Counted from the first letter of the stretch, positions 39,081 through 51,845 are shown. The stretch: 64,000 nt of DNA from Seriola aureovittata (GCF_021018895.1 NC_079387.1:2791083-2855082); one strand, 5' to 3'. Translations and numbers: made by a program. Notes: a model not told the origin generated them from the sequence alone.

Positions 39081-42000
39081 TGTGTGCGTGTGTGCGTCAG
39101 TCCTCCTTTTGCTAACTACCCACCAAACCAATTGCCGGCTGGCATTTAAAAGGGCTTCCAAAAAATAAATAAATAAATAAATCTCCGTTCTTTATCTGAG
39201 AACAGACAGGTGTGCTGTTAAAGGTAATAACATTACATAAAAAAAAGCACAGATGCTCATTATACAGGCACACGCAGGCAAATGAGCAGTAAGTGTTCTA
39301 CTCGCCTGTATAGTTTTATATGGACGCTGCAGCTTAGTGTGGAAGCAACTGGACGAGAGCCGTGTGTGTTATGCAGTTTATATTCTCAGAGTTAATGTGA
39401 TGATTACTTTTAATTTGTGTCTGCATATAGTAAGTTATACGTCTGTGATATATACTCTAAGTACAAAAAGCCTTCAAATCCATCTTGTATAAACACAGTC
39501 ATTTACATAAAGAGCAGGGTGCTGCATTAGCAAGCAACACAATGCAATATAAAGTTTTTGCTAATCAGACTGGCCCATCCAATCATGAGGTGGTTTCTTT
39601 TTTATAGGAATACTCCAACAAATATCTCTGAGTATCATCACATCTGTGCCTGGTTTATGCATATTCAACACACAACAACATGAACACACAAAACAAGCAA
39701 GAGCTTCTACATGTGCAACGTTAAGTCAAATCAGCACCAGATGCTGTGCACAAAACTAAGTGCAATTTCTACTTCCATTTTTACACTCCAATTAAATTAA
39801 AAAAAAATCACCTAATCTATTTTAATGAAAAAAAAAGCTACTACTTTGATTTGGTCTACAAAACTTAGAAAACTGCGAGCACATACTGTATGTCAAAATA
39901 ATTAATTACTTTGTTTCTTCTCTCAAACAAGAAAGGCGAGAAGTTTAAAAATTCAGATTATCTCACTATGGAGCCGCACTTTCACTGTGAGTTTTTCCAC
40001 ATTCTCATACACACACAATCCACCTGCTTCCCTCTCCACTGCTGCAGGTCCTCTGTGACTCTCCAAAGCTGTCTTCATAACTAGCGACCGCCCGCCGCCT
40101 CCCTCCCCTTGATAGCCGATTACGGCAGCCCTCCCACTGATAAAACTGGGCCCCTTGCATCACCATCTCTCCTTACAAAGCTTCGTTAGCACTTCCGTCC
40201 CTCCTCCCTTTTAACTAGATTTACTTTCAGGATGGCGACAGAGCATTGTTCCAGATAGAAAACTCTTCTTGTGAGTCGCAGCCAGTTTTCTCTCCAAGGA
40301 AGGTGCTTGTTTTGCAGGAATATAAATCTAGAAAATGTAAGAGAGAACAAACCAGGGGTGATAAAAGGCCTTCATTAAGTTCAAACGTGTAACGGTTTGA
40401 ATGTGTGGCAGAAATTTAACGCCCTCATAATGTTTCTCTAGAAGAGTTGCCTTTGACGTTTCCTTTTTCCCATTTGCCTTGAATGAGGGTTTATGCGGTC
40501 TCCGGTGGCGTGTCTACGGTTGAAGAAGCTGCCGAGTTGAACTTGTTCGTGAGGGGAATGAAGGAGCATGAATGTGGTTTCTCATATGTTTGATGTCACA
40601 CAACAAAGAGCGTTCAGCCTGGAAGCAGCGCGCTGCGAAACAGCAACACAAGCACACTTACAAACTTAGAAAGCCGTGTCAGCTTTCGGCATTGCTGACT
40701 TTCCCTCCCCTCGCTTCCTCTCTCATGCCAGTCAAAAACTTCCAGGCAGAGAAAGTGAGAAGGAGAGATGCAGGAGTTGATATCTGTCAGATGACAGGAT
40801 TCAGAAAAAAAAGAAGGAAAGGAGATGGAGAGTGAGTGACAGATTACAGTCCGTCCATCCCATGCCAGTCTGAGCGTGACTCCATCCAATGTCACTTCTG
40901 CGAGACACACACGTATACAGCTTGAGTGTATGTTACTGCACTCCTATAAATAGGCTTGATTACAATCTCAAAAAGTGGCAGCAACACTTAAGACAACAAT
41001 TAATTATGTCTGCTTTCCTCATGGCACTTGAGAAATCACTGGACCGCAGCGGAGCCCACTGTTTGGCAAAATCTACTGTTTTTATTGTTGCGTCAGAAAC
41101 GGAAACCCAACTGTGACCAACAATCAGTGCACAATCAGCATTATTTAGCCAGACAATGTGATTGGTCAAATGCTCATTTGCATAATGATAATGATAACCA
41201 TGAAGCTCACAAACCTTTATTACAGATATCAAATCCTATTGTTTTGAATGAGGCTTTTTTCCCCTCAACTACACTGGAAAAAAGTTGCAAAGGCATTTAT
41301 ATAAAAGCTCTAACAGTCTTACTACATGAGGTTAGATATATTGGTTTGCCATTTTATCTAGCAGACATTGGCCTTTTATTAAATAGCAGATATCAGCTTC
41401 TCCTCTATCACATATATGATGGATGTTCTTCCCTCAGCACAGCTGCATTAAAAAAAAAAAAGAGTCTGTAAAACCTGCAATGCGGGTTTATTTTCAATGT
41501 TGTTCTTTATTTGTTTAACTGTCTATATTTCTTTGTACATTAAGCATTCATTTAAAGGCAGGTGTAGTGGGTCACCTTGGCTGAATGAACTGCAAGGCTG
41601 TCAAGTGGAAATTCATTATCTCAGGTTGAAAGGCAGAGATGTACAGTGGTGTAAATGCCATTTTCAAGGCTCTTCCACCTGCTGACGCCATCATCGTAAC
41701 TCTTTGAAAAAGAAAATTGCTGAAGATGCTGAGTGTCATCGTCATAAATACATCCCAATTTACGGAATGTGAGACTTACAAAAGGCTTATCAGGCAAATG
41801 TACATGAATTATTACTGCAATTCAGACGTGTAAAATATTGAGAAAATATTCTAGAGGCAAATAAAAATCAACCACATTGTCTTCAAAGTCACATAATGAT
41901 TTTAATTTGCATCAACTTTCTTAATTGACTTTGAGAGATGTGCAAAAATGGAGCATGAACGTGTCCTGAATGTTCAAACGTAGAGTGAATCCACACTGAT

Positions 42001-45000
42001 TCTACTGGCTGACTGTGTAGGCAGAACTCACAGGTCAAAGTCTAAAAACCGTAAACACATCTCATCATGCTACCACCAATGCATTCTTCAGTTTGAAGCC
42101 GTCGCCACAAAGCTGCATCTGAAATACCTTTGCATGATGTATCATTAAGATTTGTCATCACTGGAACTGCACAAACGTGTGGGCAGATGTGTCCACATAA
42201 TTTTGGCTTTGTTAGTGTGTTGCGAATATTTTCCTTACTTTACTTCTGTATTAAAACGCTGCCTGTTCTGCAACATAAAGGCGAAACAAACTGGAGGATG
42301 ACATACAGGTAGTCAATAACCATATCAGTAGGATGAGAGTAGGATTTAGTAGTAAGTTAATTAATGATGAAAGCTTAGGAGAGCTTGAAGTCTATTATAG
42401 CAGTGAGTAGTACAAGGAAGAATTAAGAAAAAGCTGTAATTGTGCACGTTTGAGCCAAAATAAAGGTCACTGCTCTTTTTCTTTATGCACCTGTTACATG
42501 CTCCCTCCGTTCTGAACAACACCCACCTTAGGTTAGCCCTCCAAACACACCACACACACATATACAAGCCTGCCTGGGGCATGCACGCACACACACGCAA
42601 GTGCATTCATGAGGATGTCTGAGGTATGGGCACACGTGTCAATACACACACAGACGGGTAAATCCGTTTGGGAGCAGCGGCCTTGAGACGCAGCCGCTCT
42701 AATTAAGTAAATGAGAGAATCGGAGGGGCAGATGGTGGGAGAAGAAGAAGAGGCAAATAGCCACGCTTCCTCCTCTGTCTGTCCGTGTAGCCCACAGGGC
42801 TGCAACTGTTTCCCTTCCTCTCACCTCACCTTGCCTTCTAATGGTAAGAACACACATCACCCTCGCTCTCTTGTTGTCCAGATCTCTTTGTTTCTTATCT
42901 CTGTTGCTCTCCCTCTCTCACTTCCTTCCCTTCTACCTCAGTGTGTGTGTGCTTACTGTACACCCATGTCACATGTCCTGCAGGTGGATATCACCTTCCA
43001 GAAAGGAAATGAAAACTCTCTGTATGGAGGGAAATTAAATATGACTGCTAGTCTAAGTGTCCGTGTATCTAATATGCTCCTGTGTAGTGTCTCTCCTCTT
43101 CCTCTATTTCATGCAAGTGGATTTTCCCTGCTACTCAGTCTGAAGGTTTCTATGCATATTCTCTGTCTGGCACTACAGCAACTCTCTCTCATTGTTTTAT
43201 CTTCACACACAAGAAAAGAAAAAAAAAGTGTTTTTGCACCAGCTCTGCTTGCTGGCTCACTCAAACCCTGACATTTAGTTTTCAATGAAATAGCTGGGAC
43301 TGAATCTCTCGCCTGAATCTTTTGTTCTTCATCTGTTAAACATTAGTTAACGAAATCAAACCCCATTTTGGGTCTGCGTGTTTTCAGCAATAGCCATGCA
43401 ATGTATTAACATTAAATAATTACATAGTTTTCATTGTCCAACACTGGATTCAAAAAAACGATGGTTCACATTAAAAACGTTCAACTGACAAAACACAAGG
43501 GGGCTTTTAATGTGAAAAAGTCACAAGAATGTATTTCAAGTTTGGTGTCATCAAAAATGCTTCCACGAAATTCAATTATTAACTGCCTGTTGCCATATCA
43601 ACATGAAATCTGACAGACTATAACTTGAGGTTGTGTTGGATGGTTTTCCCGCCCTTTCTGAATGAGGAGTAACTAACATACATCGCTTTACAGCTACCAG
43701 ATGATGAGCAGGATCTATTTTTTTTTTCCAAACCTAATTGGATTTACAGCGGTTCCTCAACTGGAAAAACCTCTAAAAGCAGTCTATAATCCGGCACAAA
43801 AAGCTATGACAGACCAGCGGACCACAACAATGAGTTTTGTGAGTGAACCTGTTTGTATGCCCCGCTGCCCGGCGGGTGAAACATGATTTCAAGGGAGTGA
43901 AAGCCTTTTGAGAATTTCATTCTGGAGGCAGAACGCGGGCTCACAGAGGGCAGCAGCGTGACGGTATGAAGCGCTGTCTGAAACGCCGGACGATGAGACC
44001 ACGTGCGCTTCGGCTCCATCTGCCCCTGCATTTATCTCGGCCTTTTTCTAAATGTCTCTCTGTTTGTGTCTTCTTTGCTCAGGGTTTTCTCACAGCGCTT
44101 ATCAGCAGGAAAACACGTGAATACGTGCAGCCGCTCTGGAATTTATTGGACTCCGAATGAACCTGAAGGGAAAAAACATTGAGCAATTTGTAGCGTTTTA
44201 ACATCAGTTTTGTGTTATTTGGATGCCTCTCTTACTTTTTACTTAAATGTGCTGTGATGATGATCGCTGTCATCAGCAGCATGCACATTTATTGTTTTTT
44301 TTGTGTTTGCATGGCTTAAAATGAAACATGTTTAGTTTTTGAACTGATCATCGGACACAACAAGCAATTTGGACATTAGACATTAGACTTAATTAACTGA
44401 CTGGAAAAATAATTATTATTAAGATTAACCTATAATGAAAATAATCATAAGTTCTTAAGACAAATAACTGAAAATTCCATTTCTCCTTATTAGACCTGCG
44501 TTCCACTTAAGCTGAGTATTAAGCCACAATACTACTTTGGTACAGACTGAAATTTATCAAAAAGCTACGAGTACCAATGGTTAGATTTGGAATCTTTTTT
44601 TAACCTATGTTTTTGGCTATTTTTGCTTTTACCAAGTAGCAGACTCACAGTAAGGGGGGTGCTGTGGTGTGCAACATCCTGCAAGGACATTGGGCTTATT
44701 TGGTTTATGCTTTAACCATTCAGCTACCAATGTGTAAACTCACTTATTCTTTGATTCTTGGATAAAACCTAGTTTAAATCACAATTCAACCATTTTCAGG
44801 CTGTTTTTTCTTTGCAATGTTCTTGTACTCCTGTTTGTGTAAAAGCTTGAATTTTATGTCTTTCTTTTGTAGAATGAAGAAAAGGTTTCATAGCAAGAAT
44901 TTTTACATTTCCAAAGAACTCCTTTTACATTGTGGCAGTTTTTTTTTTTTTATACTTAGCCGCAGTGCCTCAGTCACCAGAAGTTTGTGAACAATAAATG

Positions 45001-45307
45001 AATTATTTTGACATTGAACATTAGATATGTCCAGTATGCACATTTTGTTTTGGCAGTGAACAGTTTGTAGCTACTGTATGTGAACAATGCAGTTGGTGAT
45101 GTGTCATTGACACATGAAAATAAACATATACACACACACATCTGTGCTCCATCTTCTCCTTTTCCACAGGTACAACCAAACATGTGGCCCCATGAGCATT
45201 ATCCATGGTTGTGTGCGATGGTGCATCCTACAGATATAAATATAGATCTTGACACACTTCACAGTCACACAATAGATATCTGACAAACACACAACTGCAA
45301 ACATCAG

Positions 45308-45342
45308 CACACACACACACACACACACATACACATACATAA

Positions 45343-45382
<40 letters not shown>
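45308..45382 (+). repeat. (CA)n microsatellite, compound
   Basis: Two CA blocks separated by a CATA-rich spacer. First of a cluster running to 46641. Confidence 0.97.
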
Positions 45383-45384
<2 letters not shown>

Positions 45385-45491
45385 TGTGCCTGTGTGGCCC
45401 AGGCTGATTAATTGGAGCGTTCAGCAGCGGTGATAGCTGTACTCCTCAGAGACAACACACTGTCTCTCTCACTCCACCTTAACCTCTGCTG

Positions 45492-45545
45492 GACACACAC
45501 ATACACACGCACACACACACACACACACACACTCACACTCACACA
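45492..45545 (+). repeat. (CA)n microsatellite, interrupted
   Basis: CA array with CATA, CGCA and CTCA interruptions. Confidence 0.95.
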
Positions 45546-45741
45546 TACTGTAAGCACACACACACATCTCCTCCTTCCTCAGCTGAAATTAGACCACCTC
45601 TCTTGCTTTCTCGCTCTGTCTCTGTCGTACCGTTTCCCATCTTGCAAATGACCCACCATCAGCTTGCGTTCACCTTGCCAAGAGCGACAGCATCTTTTGC
45701 CGCGGAGCAAGCGGTTATGGTACGACACAAGGGAGAACTCA

Positions 45742-45763
45742 GGTGTGTGTGTGTGTGTGTGTG
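45742..45763 (+). repeat. (GT)11 microsatellite
   Basis: Perfect array in the opposite orientation to its neighbours. Confidence 0.93.
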
Positions 45764-46073
45764 AGATCGTGTGCTCCTGCGAGTGTGTGTGTTTTTGCCT
45801 CTCAGCTGCAGACAAATTAATGAACCGACACACAAAACCATAGAAATGCACAAACAGATTCTATAAGTGCACTCTTTCCACAGCTCTCTCATCTTTCTTA
45901 CTGCTGAAGGTGACCGACCTTCAAACACTCTCACTCACACACACACACACAACTACAACCAAAGGCTGGCCAAGGTTTTCTCCTACGTGAGTTTTATGTA
46001 CCTTTAAACCAACCAAAGGAGCAGCCATATATCTACTGGACTGCAAGGTGACTTCACAGAGACAAAAAAACAA

Positions 46074-46085
46074 GGGGGGGGGGGG
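46074..46085 (+). repeat. G12 homopolymer
   Basis: Uninterrupted G run. Confidence 0.93.
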
Positions 46086-46510
46086 TAATGAGGATAAGAA
46101 GAACAAGTGTCTGCAGAGACAGAGTCTCCACCTTTGGTCAAGGTATTGTTCCTCACCGACCGACCCACAATCCTTCATTATTGCACTCCTCTCTCTTTCC
46201 ATTGTCTTCCCCTCATCCTCTCATGCTCGCTCCTTATCTATCCTAAGAGACTTTCCATCTCTTTTACACTCCGCTTTGTCTCGCTTTGTCTTCCATCTCT
46301 CTCAAACACACACTCCTCTCCACACACACACCTCCACCTCTTTCTATTCCCTCCGTCCCCAGTCAGCTGTCATGGCTGCCACTTTCTCGCGCCCACTCAT
46401 TTATTACAGGTCACCGTCGCAGGAGGGGCCGCTTAAAAAGGACAACGTGCCCCATCTGAACACACAGGCGCGCACACACACACCACTTGAATCTCATACA
46501 GTATGCATGG

Positions 46511-46567
46511 ATTTGCAAATACTGTATGTAAACATATTACATACTGTACGTTTACATATTTGCAAAT
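46511..46567 (+). other. Inverted repeat with POU and forkhead sites
   Basis: Two copies of the palindromic POU octamer ATTTGCAAAT (46511-46520 and 46558-46567) flank two inverted forkhead-type sites (GTAAACA at 46528, GTTTAC at 46550). The arms pair as ATTTGCAAATA/TATGTAAAC, with a five-base insertion in the left arm. It could be a dense enhancer element or simply a hairpin-forming AT-rich palindrome. Confidence 0.5.
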
Positions 46568-46591
46568 TAGAACTTCCCACACTCGCATAGG

Positions 46592-46593
<2 letters not shown>

Positions 46594-46641
<48 letters not shown>
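46594..46641 (+). repeat. (CA)24 microsatellite
   Basis: Perfect array, last of the 45.3-46.6 kb cluster. Confidence 0.97.
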
Positions 46642-46645
<4 letters not shown>

Positions 46646-47240
46646 ACACAGGCTTGCTTATACAGCAGGTGCATAAAACTATTATGCTGACTTGAAAATA
46701 CAACCAACATACACAAGGACAAACAAGTCCTCCCAGGCAAATTTAACCAAACATCACAAATCTTTTCACACCACATCAAAGTCAAATTAAAATAAATCTT
46801 AAATCTCAATAAACAAACTTCCAAGTGAAGACAGCTTTGTCTCCACAGAACAAGGCCTCTCACCATACCAGACATTTAGTAGTTGATACTAATGGTAATG
46901 AAATTCCACGATTCTGAAGACACGTGCTCGTCTCACTGCTAACTGCACACAGTGTGCAATCAGCAGTTTAAATTAATATACACGGTGACACATTGGTGAA
47001 AAATTAATTTCAATAAATATTAATGAATATTCATTCGTGAGTCAGCGTTATATTGTGACAGTATGAATGCTAAGGACAGCAGCGTGCTAACTGCCGCTAT
47101 GTTAGCCTAAACAAGCTAATGTTAGCCCTTTGCCACGGTGAATGTCAACAATCACGGTTGACTAACAGTAACGATGACACTACACGACATGAACGCTGTA
47201 TAACGTGTTAACAAATAGCTAACAGCTGGAACTCACTCAC

Positions 47241-47363
47241 CCTGAAGTCTGTTGTAGATCTTTTATATGAAACGCTCTTCGGCCCACGGCCTTCAGTCGT
47301 CCGTGACTTCTCCTCAGTGCTCCGCGGTGAAAAAAAATGTCTCCATGCACCTGGCCTGGCCAT
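47241..47363 (-). CDS. Candidate first coding exon, unknown protein
   Basis: On the minus strand an ATG in strong context (aagATGG) opens 41 codons, starting MARPGAWRHFFSP and ending TTDFR, directly before a consensus donor AGG|GTGAGTGAG (phase 0). The predicted peptide is basic and Arg/Ser-rich with no signal peptide or domain I know. The exon is locally CpG-rich, and beyond its donor (46900-47230) lies the gctaac/gttagc-rich sequence often seen around fish promoters. It could be the first exon of a real gene nested in the long intron, the 5' end of a transposon-derived gene, or chance. Confidence 0.25.
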
Positions 47364-48236
47364 CTTTTTTTGCCCTCCATAAGTCGCTGTGGACCTGTTG
47401 CTGCGCCCGCAGTTGCTTGCCTTCTTATTCTTTTACAGTTTGATGTCAGACCAGAATGCTAATAGGGTTATTATACTGCCGTCAGTTGGAGAAGAATCAC
47501 TTCTCCACAACGTCCAAAGTCTGAAGGCATCTCTAACCCAGAACTCGTCTTCTCAAGCAAAGCTCCCCCCTGGGATATGCTGTATTACTCCCAACAAGCC
47601 CCTCTGACTCACTATTTTTACCAAAAGGGAACTATTTCTGCTTTCATAACCCAATATAACTATCTAGGCACAGCATGGATGGAAGCACCTTAAAGACTGA
47701 ATTCAGGGCCATAAAAAGGTCATTACACATACAACTCCATTCCTAAAATAAATCCCAAGAGACTCCTTGACTAATTCTTACTCTTATTTGAATTTGTTAT
47801 GTTTTCATATCATCATAAGTTCTTAAAACTGGAACCATGTTTTTTAAGTATACTTTCCCTTTTTAAATATTACCACAATTCAACACAAAATTAAACAATG
47901 AAAATTATGTTGTTTTTTTTTTTTGGAAGCCAATGAAAATTCATCTTCTGTGGCCACAATAAATACAGAAAAAACTCCTACAAGTGTTAAGACGTGCATG
48001 CACATACACACACCCCCTTTCATTATTTTGCCCTTGACATAAAAACACAGCATGACTCCATGTTTCAAACACAGTCTTAATCTTGTTGAATTAACTGAAC
48101 GTGGATCTGACACACGCTCCTGTGGATCTGAGCTGGTGTCCTTTAAACACTATAACAACATATCAGCGATATTACATTTTAATCCTCGTAAATGACGCCT
48201 TTCTCTGCCACCAAGACGACTGGAAAAACACAATAA

Positions 48237-48260
48237 TCTCTTCTTTTCTTTTCTTTTCTT
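48237..48260 (+). repeat. (TTTTC)n microsatellite
   Basis: About four to five pentanucleotide units. Confidence 0.9.
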
Positions 48261-48419
48261 TTGGTTCCGGGCAAATATTCAGAGAAAGAATTAAAGCACA
48301 GCGACTTTGGCAGAAATAGCTTGATAGACACAAAGGCACACATGCCTAGGCATACAGAGTATCAATCACAAACACACACAGTCATGCACACACACAGAGT
48401 AATACACACTCGCACAGTG

Positions 48420-48560
48420 CCAAACAGATTAAGGCCCTGATTAAGGCGGGTGTCGCATAAAAGTCTTGGAACAGTAAATATCCTTAATTTGTAGTGTAAT
48501 TAAACAGATTAGCTGCCGTGAATATCTTAACAGGGATTAGCACACACAATGCAGCAGGCG
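48420..48560. promoter_or_regulatory. Possible conserved non-coding element
   Basis: Three gatta-type cores (cagattaaggccctgattaa, cagattagctgccg, cagggattagcac) and gtgtaattaaac in 120 bases of unique sequence. Confidence 0.25.
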
Positions 48561-50071
48561 GGCTTGACTACACACACACACATACACACACACACACTGA
48601 GAGAGGGAGTAAATTAATGACAAACGTTGAAAATAACTGGGTTTTTAACTACAGCAAGATACAAATATGAGACAGACGAGTTGGTGTGTATATGTGAAGG
48701 TGTGTATATGAGTGTGTAGTGTGTAATGACATCACAAGAGAGAGAGAGAGAGAGAATTCAACGGAGGTAGAGAAACAAATCTACAGGTCGTGGCCAACTT
48801 GCCGGATCGACACGCGCATAGATGAGGGATTAGAGACCAGTGATCATTTCTCTTTTCACAGACTTTCATTAAAACGCAAGCCTTTGTCAAGGTTACAGAA
48901 CAAAAAAAAAAAAATCTATTATGCTTCTAATACCTTCCATTGTGCTGCAGTGAGAAACAAGACAGAAAGCAAGTGAGAGAAGGCAAAGGAAGTAAACGAA
49001 AAAGCCCAGACTTGTAGTGAAAGACGGGAGTCGATGGCACTTGATCTCGCTTCGCCAAAGAAGCGCTGCCAATCAAAGGAAGCGGAACACTGTCCCACTT
49101 CCTGCGTTGGCCTGGTGCCTGAGCACGGCACAGCAAATGTAAATCTAAAGCCAACACTTTTATAGCTATACAAGCACAAATGCACAAGGGGACGCATATG
49201 CACACTATATGTATATCCCAAGGTGGATAATGCGCTGATTCCCTGTAAGAATCATATGACGATAGCAAAGCATTTTGCTACTAAAGAGCCAGATATGTGG
49301 CTCAGGAGTCGGTGCAGACAAAAACAACATTAACCAGGTGCCATCATGTTTTCTAGCATGTTCAAGTTAATAACTTGAATGTTTACAGCTTGTGGTGCTG
49401 CCCCCAAGTGACCAAAAAGTCAGTTCATCCAAGTTTAAGTGATGATCGCCATAATTTAATATTTTAATCTACGCAATTGTCAGTTCAGCACTTTGCTGTA
49501 CCATAAAATGCCATTACCCGCTTGATTTGCACAATTAGATTGAATTTATTGTATTTAATTCCTGCTTAAGAGAAGTAAAACAACACTTAGTGTCTTAATT
49601 ATATTAATATCATGCCCCTGGAAACTTTCTACTTCTTTAAGTTTAATGGTTCTTCTGTATTCTGATCAGGCACACTCTGAAAAGCCGGCCAAGGAAAAAT
49701 TTGCACATGGATGATTATTGTCTTTTCTCTAACACTGCCAGATCTACATGACTAAGATGTACATTCATCTTAAACACACCCAGACTCAGGATATAAACTG
49801 TAAACCAAAAGCCTGGACACAAAATCAGCAGCTAAACCTCCCTTCAAAAGGCTTTAACGCTCAAAAGCCTGGAAGTACACACGCACAGAAACACATACAT
49901 GCATGTAAGCATGTCAATGACAGTTTGATTGGTGTATGAGGGAGCCACCGACAGCATGTTGTCCGTGAAACAAATTGGGTGTCGTAATTAAAAGGGGGGG
50001 GGGGGCTGTTTTCCATTCTCCCTGTGTGCTTAGTGACAGCCGCGCTCACAAGGCTAACGAAAGACAGAGGG

Positions 50072-50160
50072 AGGTGTGTGTGTGTGCAGATATGTGTGTG
50101 TGTAAGTGAGTGAGTGAGTAAGTGAGTAAGAGAAGGAGGGAGGGAGGGAGGAAGGGAGAG
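50072..50160 (+). repeat. Compound GT / GAGT / GGA purine-rich tract
   Basis: Short GT runs, then gagt/aagt units, then ggga-rich purine repeats. Start of a 0.9 kb low-complexity cluster. Confidence 0.9.
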
Positions 50161-50304
50161 AGGGAAGGACAAAGGAGAGGAAATAAAAAGCTGTTAAAAG
50201 AGGGAAGAAAAGCAGAGGGAGTGAAAGACAGAGAAAACAGAGTAGGGAAATAAACCAGAAATACAATGAGGGGTGTGAATGGATGAGAGCAGGAAGGAGG
50301 CACG

Positions 50305-50333
<29 letters not shown>
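50305..50333 (+). repeat. (GT)14 microsatellite
   Basis: Perfect array. Confidence 0.95.
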
Positions 50334-50335
<2 letters not shown>

Positions 50336-50500
50336 AAGCAGATTTAAGGCAACCGACAGAGAAAAGGGAAAAGAAATGACAAATGTGTGAAAAACTTAGT
50401 GGAGAGCTAATAAAATAAAAGTCAAAGTAAAAGAAAGGTTCTTATATGAAAAGAGAAACTCTGAAGTGGTGTGAGCAAGCCCGCACTGCTGGGCAGGATC

Positions 50501-50525
50501 TGTGTGTGTTGTGTGTGTGTGTGTG
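50501..50525 (+). repeat. (GT)n microsatellite
   Basis: Short array with one TT interruption. Confidence 0.92.
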
Positions 50526-50661
50526 ACGCAGGATGGAGGCATTTCTCTCTGAGTGGAATTACAAGTGGCGGGCCGAACAAACCCTCCAGTGGTCTAGAAG
50601 AAACTAAAGAGAGAGAAAAAAAAAATCCTCTGTCTTTCCTGTCCTTTCTTTTCCTGGGTCA

Positions 50662-50665
<4 letters not shown>

Positions 50666-50692
<27 letters not shown>
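50666..50692 (+). repeat. (GT)13 microsatellite
   Basis: Perfect array followed by gtgagtgagtg and a GA run. Confidence 0.95.
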
Positions 50693-50696
<4 letters not shown>

Positions 50697-50880
50697 TGAG
50701 TGAGTGTGTGAGCGTGTGAAAGAGAGAGAGAGAATTCAGAACAACACTAAAAGTAGATTTGTACTTCAAGCAAATAATGAGGAAGCTTCCTTGCACTTAA
50801 AAACCACTCAACAAGGCTTCCGCTGCCCCTTCACCTTAATGAACTTACACAACTTGAGCGTGTATGTGTGTTTTGTGTCT

Positions 50881-50941
<61 letters not shown>
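50881..50941 (+). repeat. (GT)30 microsatellite
   Basis: Long array with one AT near the start. Confidence 0.97.
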
Positions 50942-50943
<2 letters not shown>

Positions 50944-51504
50944 AAAAAGTAAGATGCCAAGAAGAAGACAAGCATGCAAGAAGAGATGAACAGAGAGTGT
51001 GTAGATAGAATAGTGTTTACAGTGGATCCCTGTGCATGCGTGGACTGTGTTTTCTGTGTGCGAGTGAGATCTCAGTCCTCCTGAAAGGGGACATCTGTGC
51101 CAGACTGGCCAATCTAACTCACACTAGGAGTTGGCACCAGACGCCTCGGCACAACCAAAGCCAACCCCGCTCATCATTAGGCAGCAAAGGCATGTGGGTT
51201 CAAAAGTCTGCCCGGCCAAACGCAGCGCCGGAGACGGAGAGAGTAGAGCAAGACGAGTCGGGGATGATTACAGAGGCCAAATAAAGCCGATATTCTCCAC
51301 CCAAGTCTTGGAAGTTTTCCTTTGCATGCTGCGCAGTTGTGATTCCTCATGTAAATATTTGGCTGGCTTTGCGAGCTCGAAGAACAGAAGCCCCTCTGTA
51401 CAGCCGGCGGGCAAACAAAATGTCAAGCAAAGAGGCACATGATGTCGCCCGCATCGCTTTTCGAATGCCTGGGAAGAGAAAGTGGGAGACAAAACGACAT
51501 TGCC

Positions 51505-51558
51505 CCCACCCCCCCCCCCCCCACCCCCCGCACCCACTCACCCACCCACCCACCCCAC
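51505..51558 (-). other. C-rich (minus-strand G) tract
   Basis: Runs of 5 to 14 C separated by single A, followed by CCCA repeats. The minus strand meets the quadruplex rule and the plus strand could form an i-motif. First of three such blocks in 350 bases. Confidence 0.7.
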
Positions 51559-51678
51559 AGAGAGAAAAGCATCATCTTTGTTCGGCCCGTGCAGATAATA
51601 ATCTGAGCGCTGATTCAGACGGCGAGTACCACGAGAGGTAGTGTACTGCTGTCTCAGGCCTTGGGAAAGCATTCCATC

Positions 51679-51712
51679 ACCCCCCACCCCACCCCCCCAC
51701 CCCACCCTCACC
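51679..51712 (-). other. C-rich tract (second block)
   Basis: C6-A-C4-A-C7-A-C4-A-C3 pattern, the same style as the blocks at 51505 and 51818, possibly derived from one ancestral (CCCCA)n repeat. Confidence 0.65.
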
Positions 51713-51817
51713 TCATCCCTACACGCATCACATAGTCATTTTTAAGGCTTCCCCTTGAGCTCACTGGGATTGTCCAGCTATGACAAGAGGAAGCAAATAG
51801 CAGCCCACACCTCCATG

Positions 51818-51845
51818 CCCCCCCCCCACCCCACCCCACCCCCCA
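51818..51845 (-). other. C-rich tract (third block)
   Basis: C9-A-C4-A-C4-A-C6 pattern; a potential quadruplex on the minus strand. Confidence 0.65.

Larger units (their letters stand above)
34441..46500. other. No supported gene
   Basis: Unique sequence with scattered short CA/GT arrays and the repeat fragment at 37490. The longest frame (186 codons, 42711-43271) has skewed Ser/Leu/Cys-rich composition from CT-rich DNA and no recognisable domain. A donor-like TAATG|GTAAGA at 42843 could end a short exon, unsupported. Confidence 0.5.

Noticed and set aside
41028..41471. 147-codon plus-strand frame
   Set aside because: AT-rich, overlaps what looks like degenerate repeat sequence; no domain.
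42711..43271. 186-codon plus-strand open frame
   Set aside because: CT-rich DNA gives a Ser/Leu/Cys-biased reading with no domain, no acceptor and no similarity I can recall.
46048..46590. 180-codon plus-strand open frame
   Set aside because: Runs through CT- and CA-rich low-complexity DNA; His-Thr and Ser-rich composition typical of repeats.
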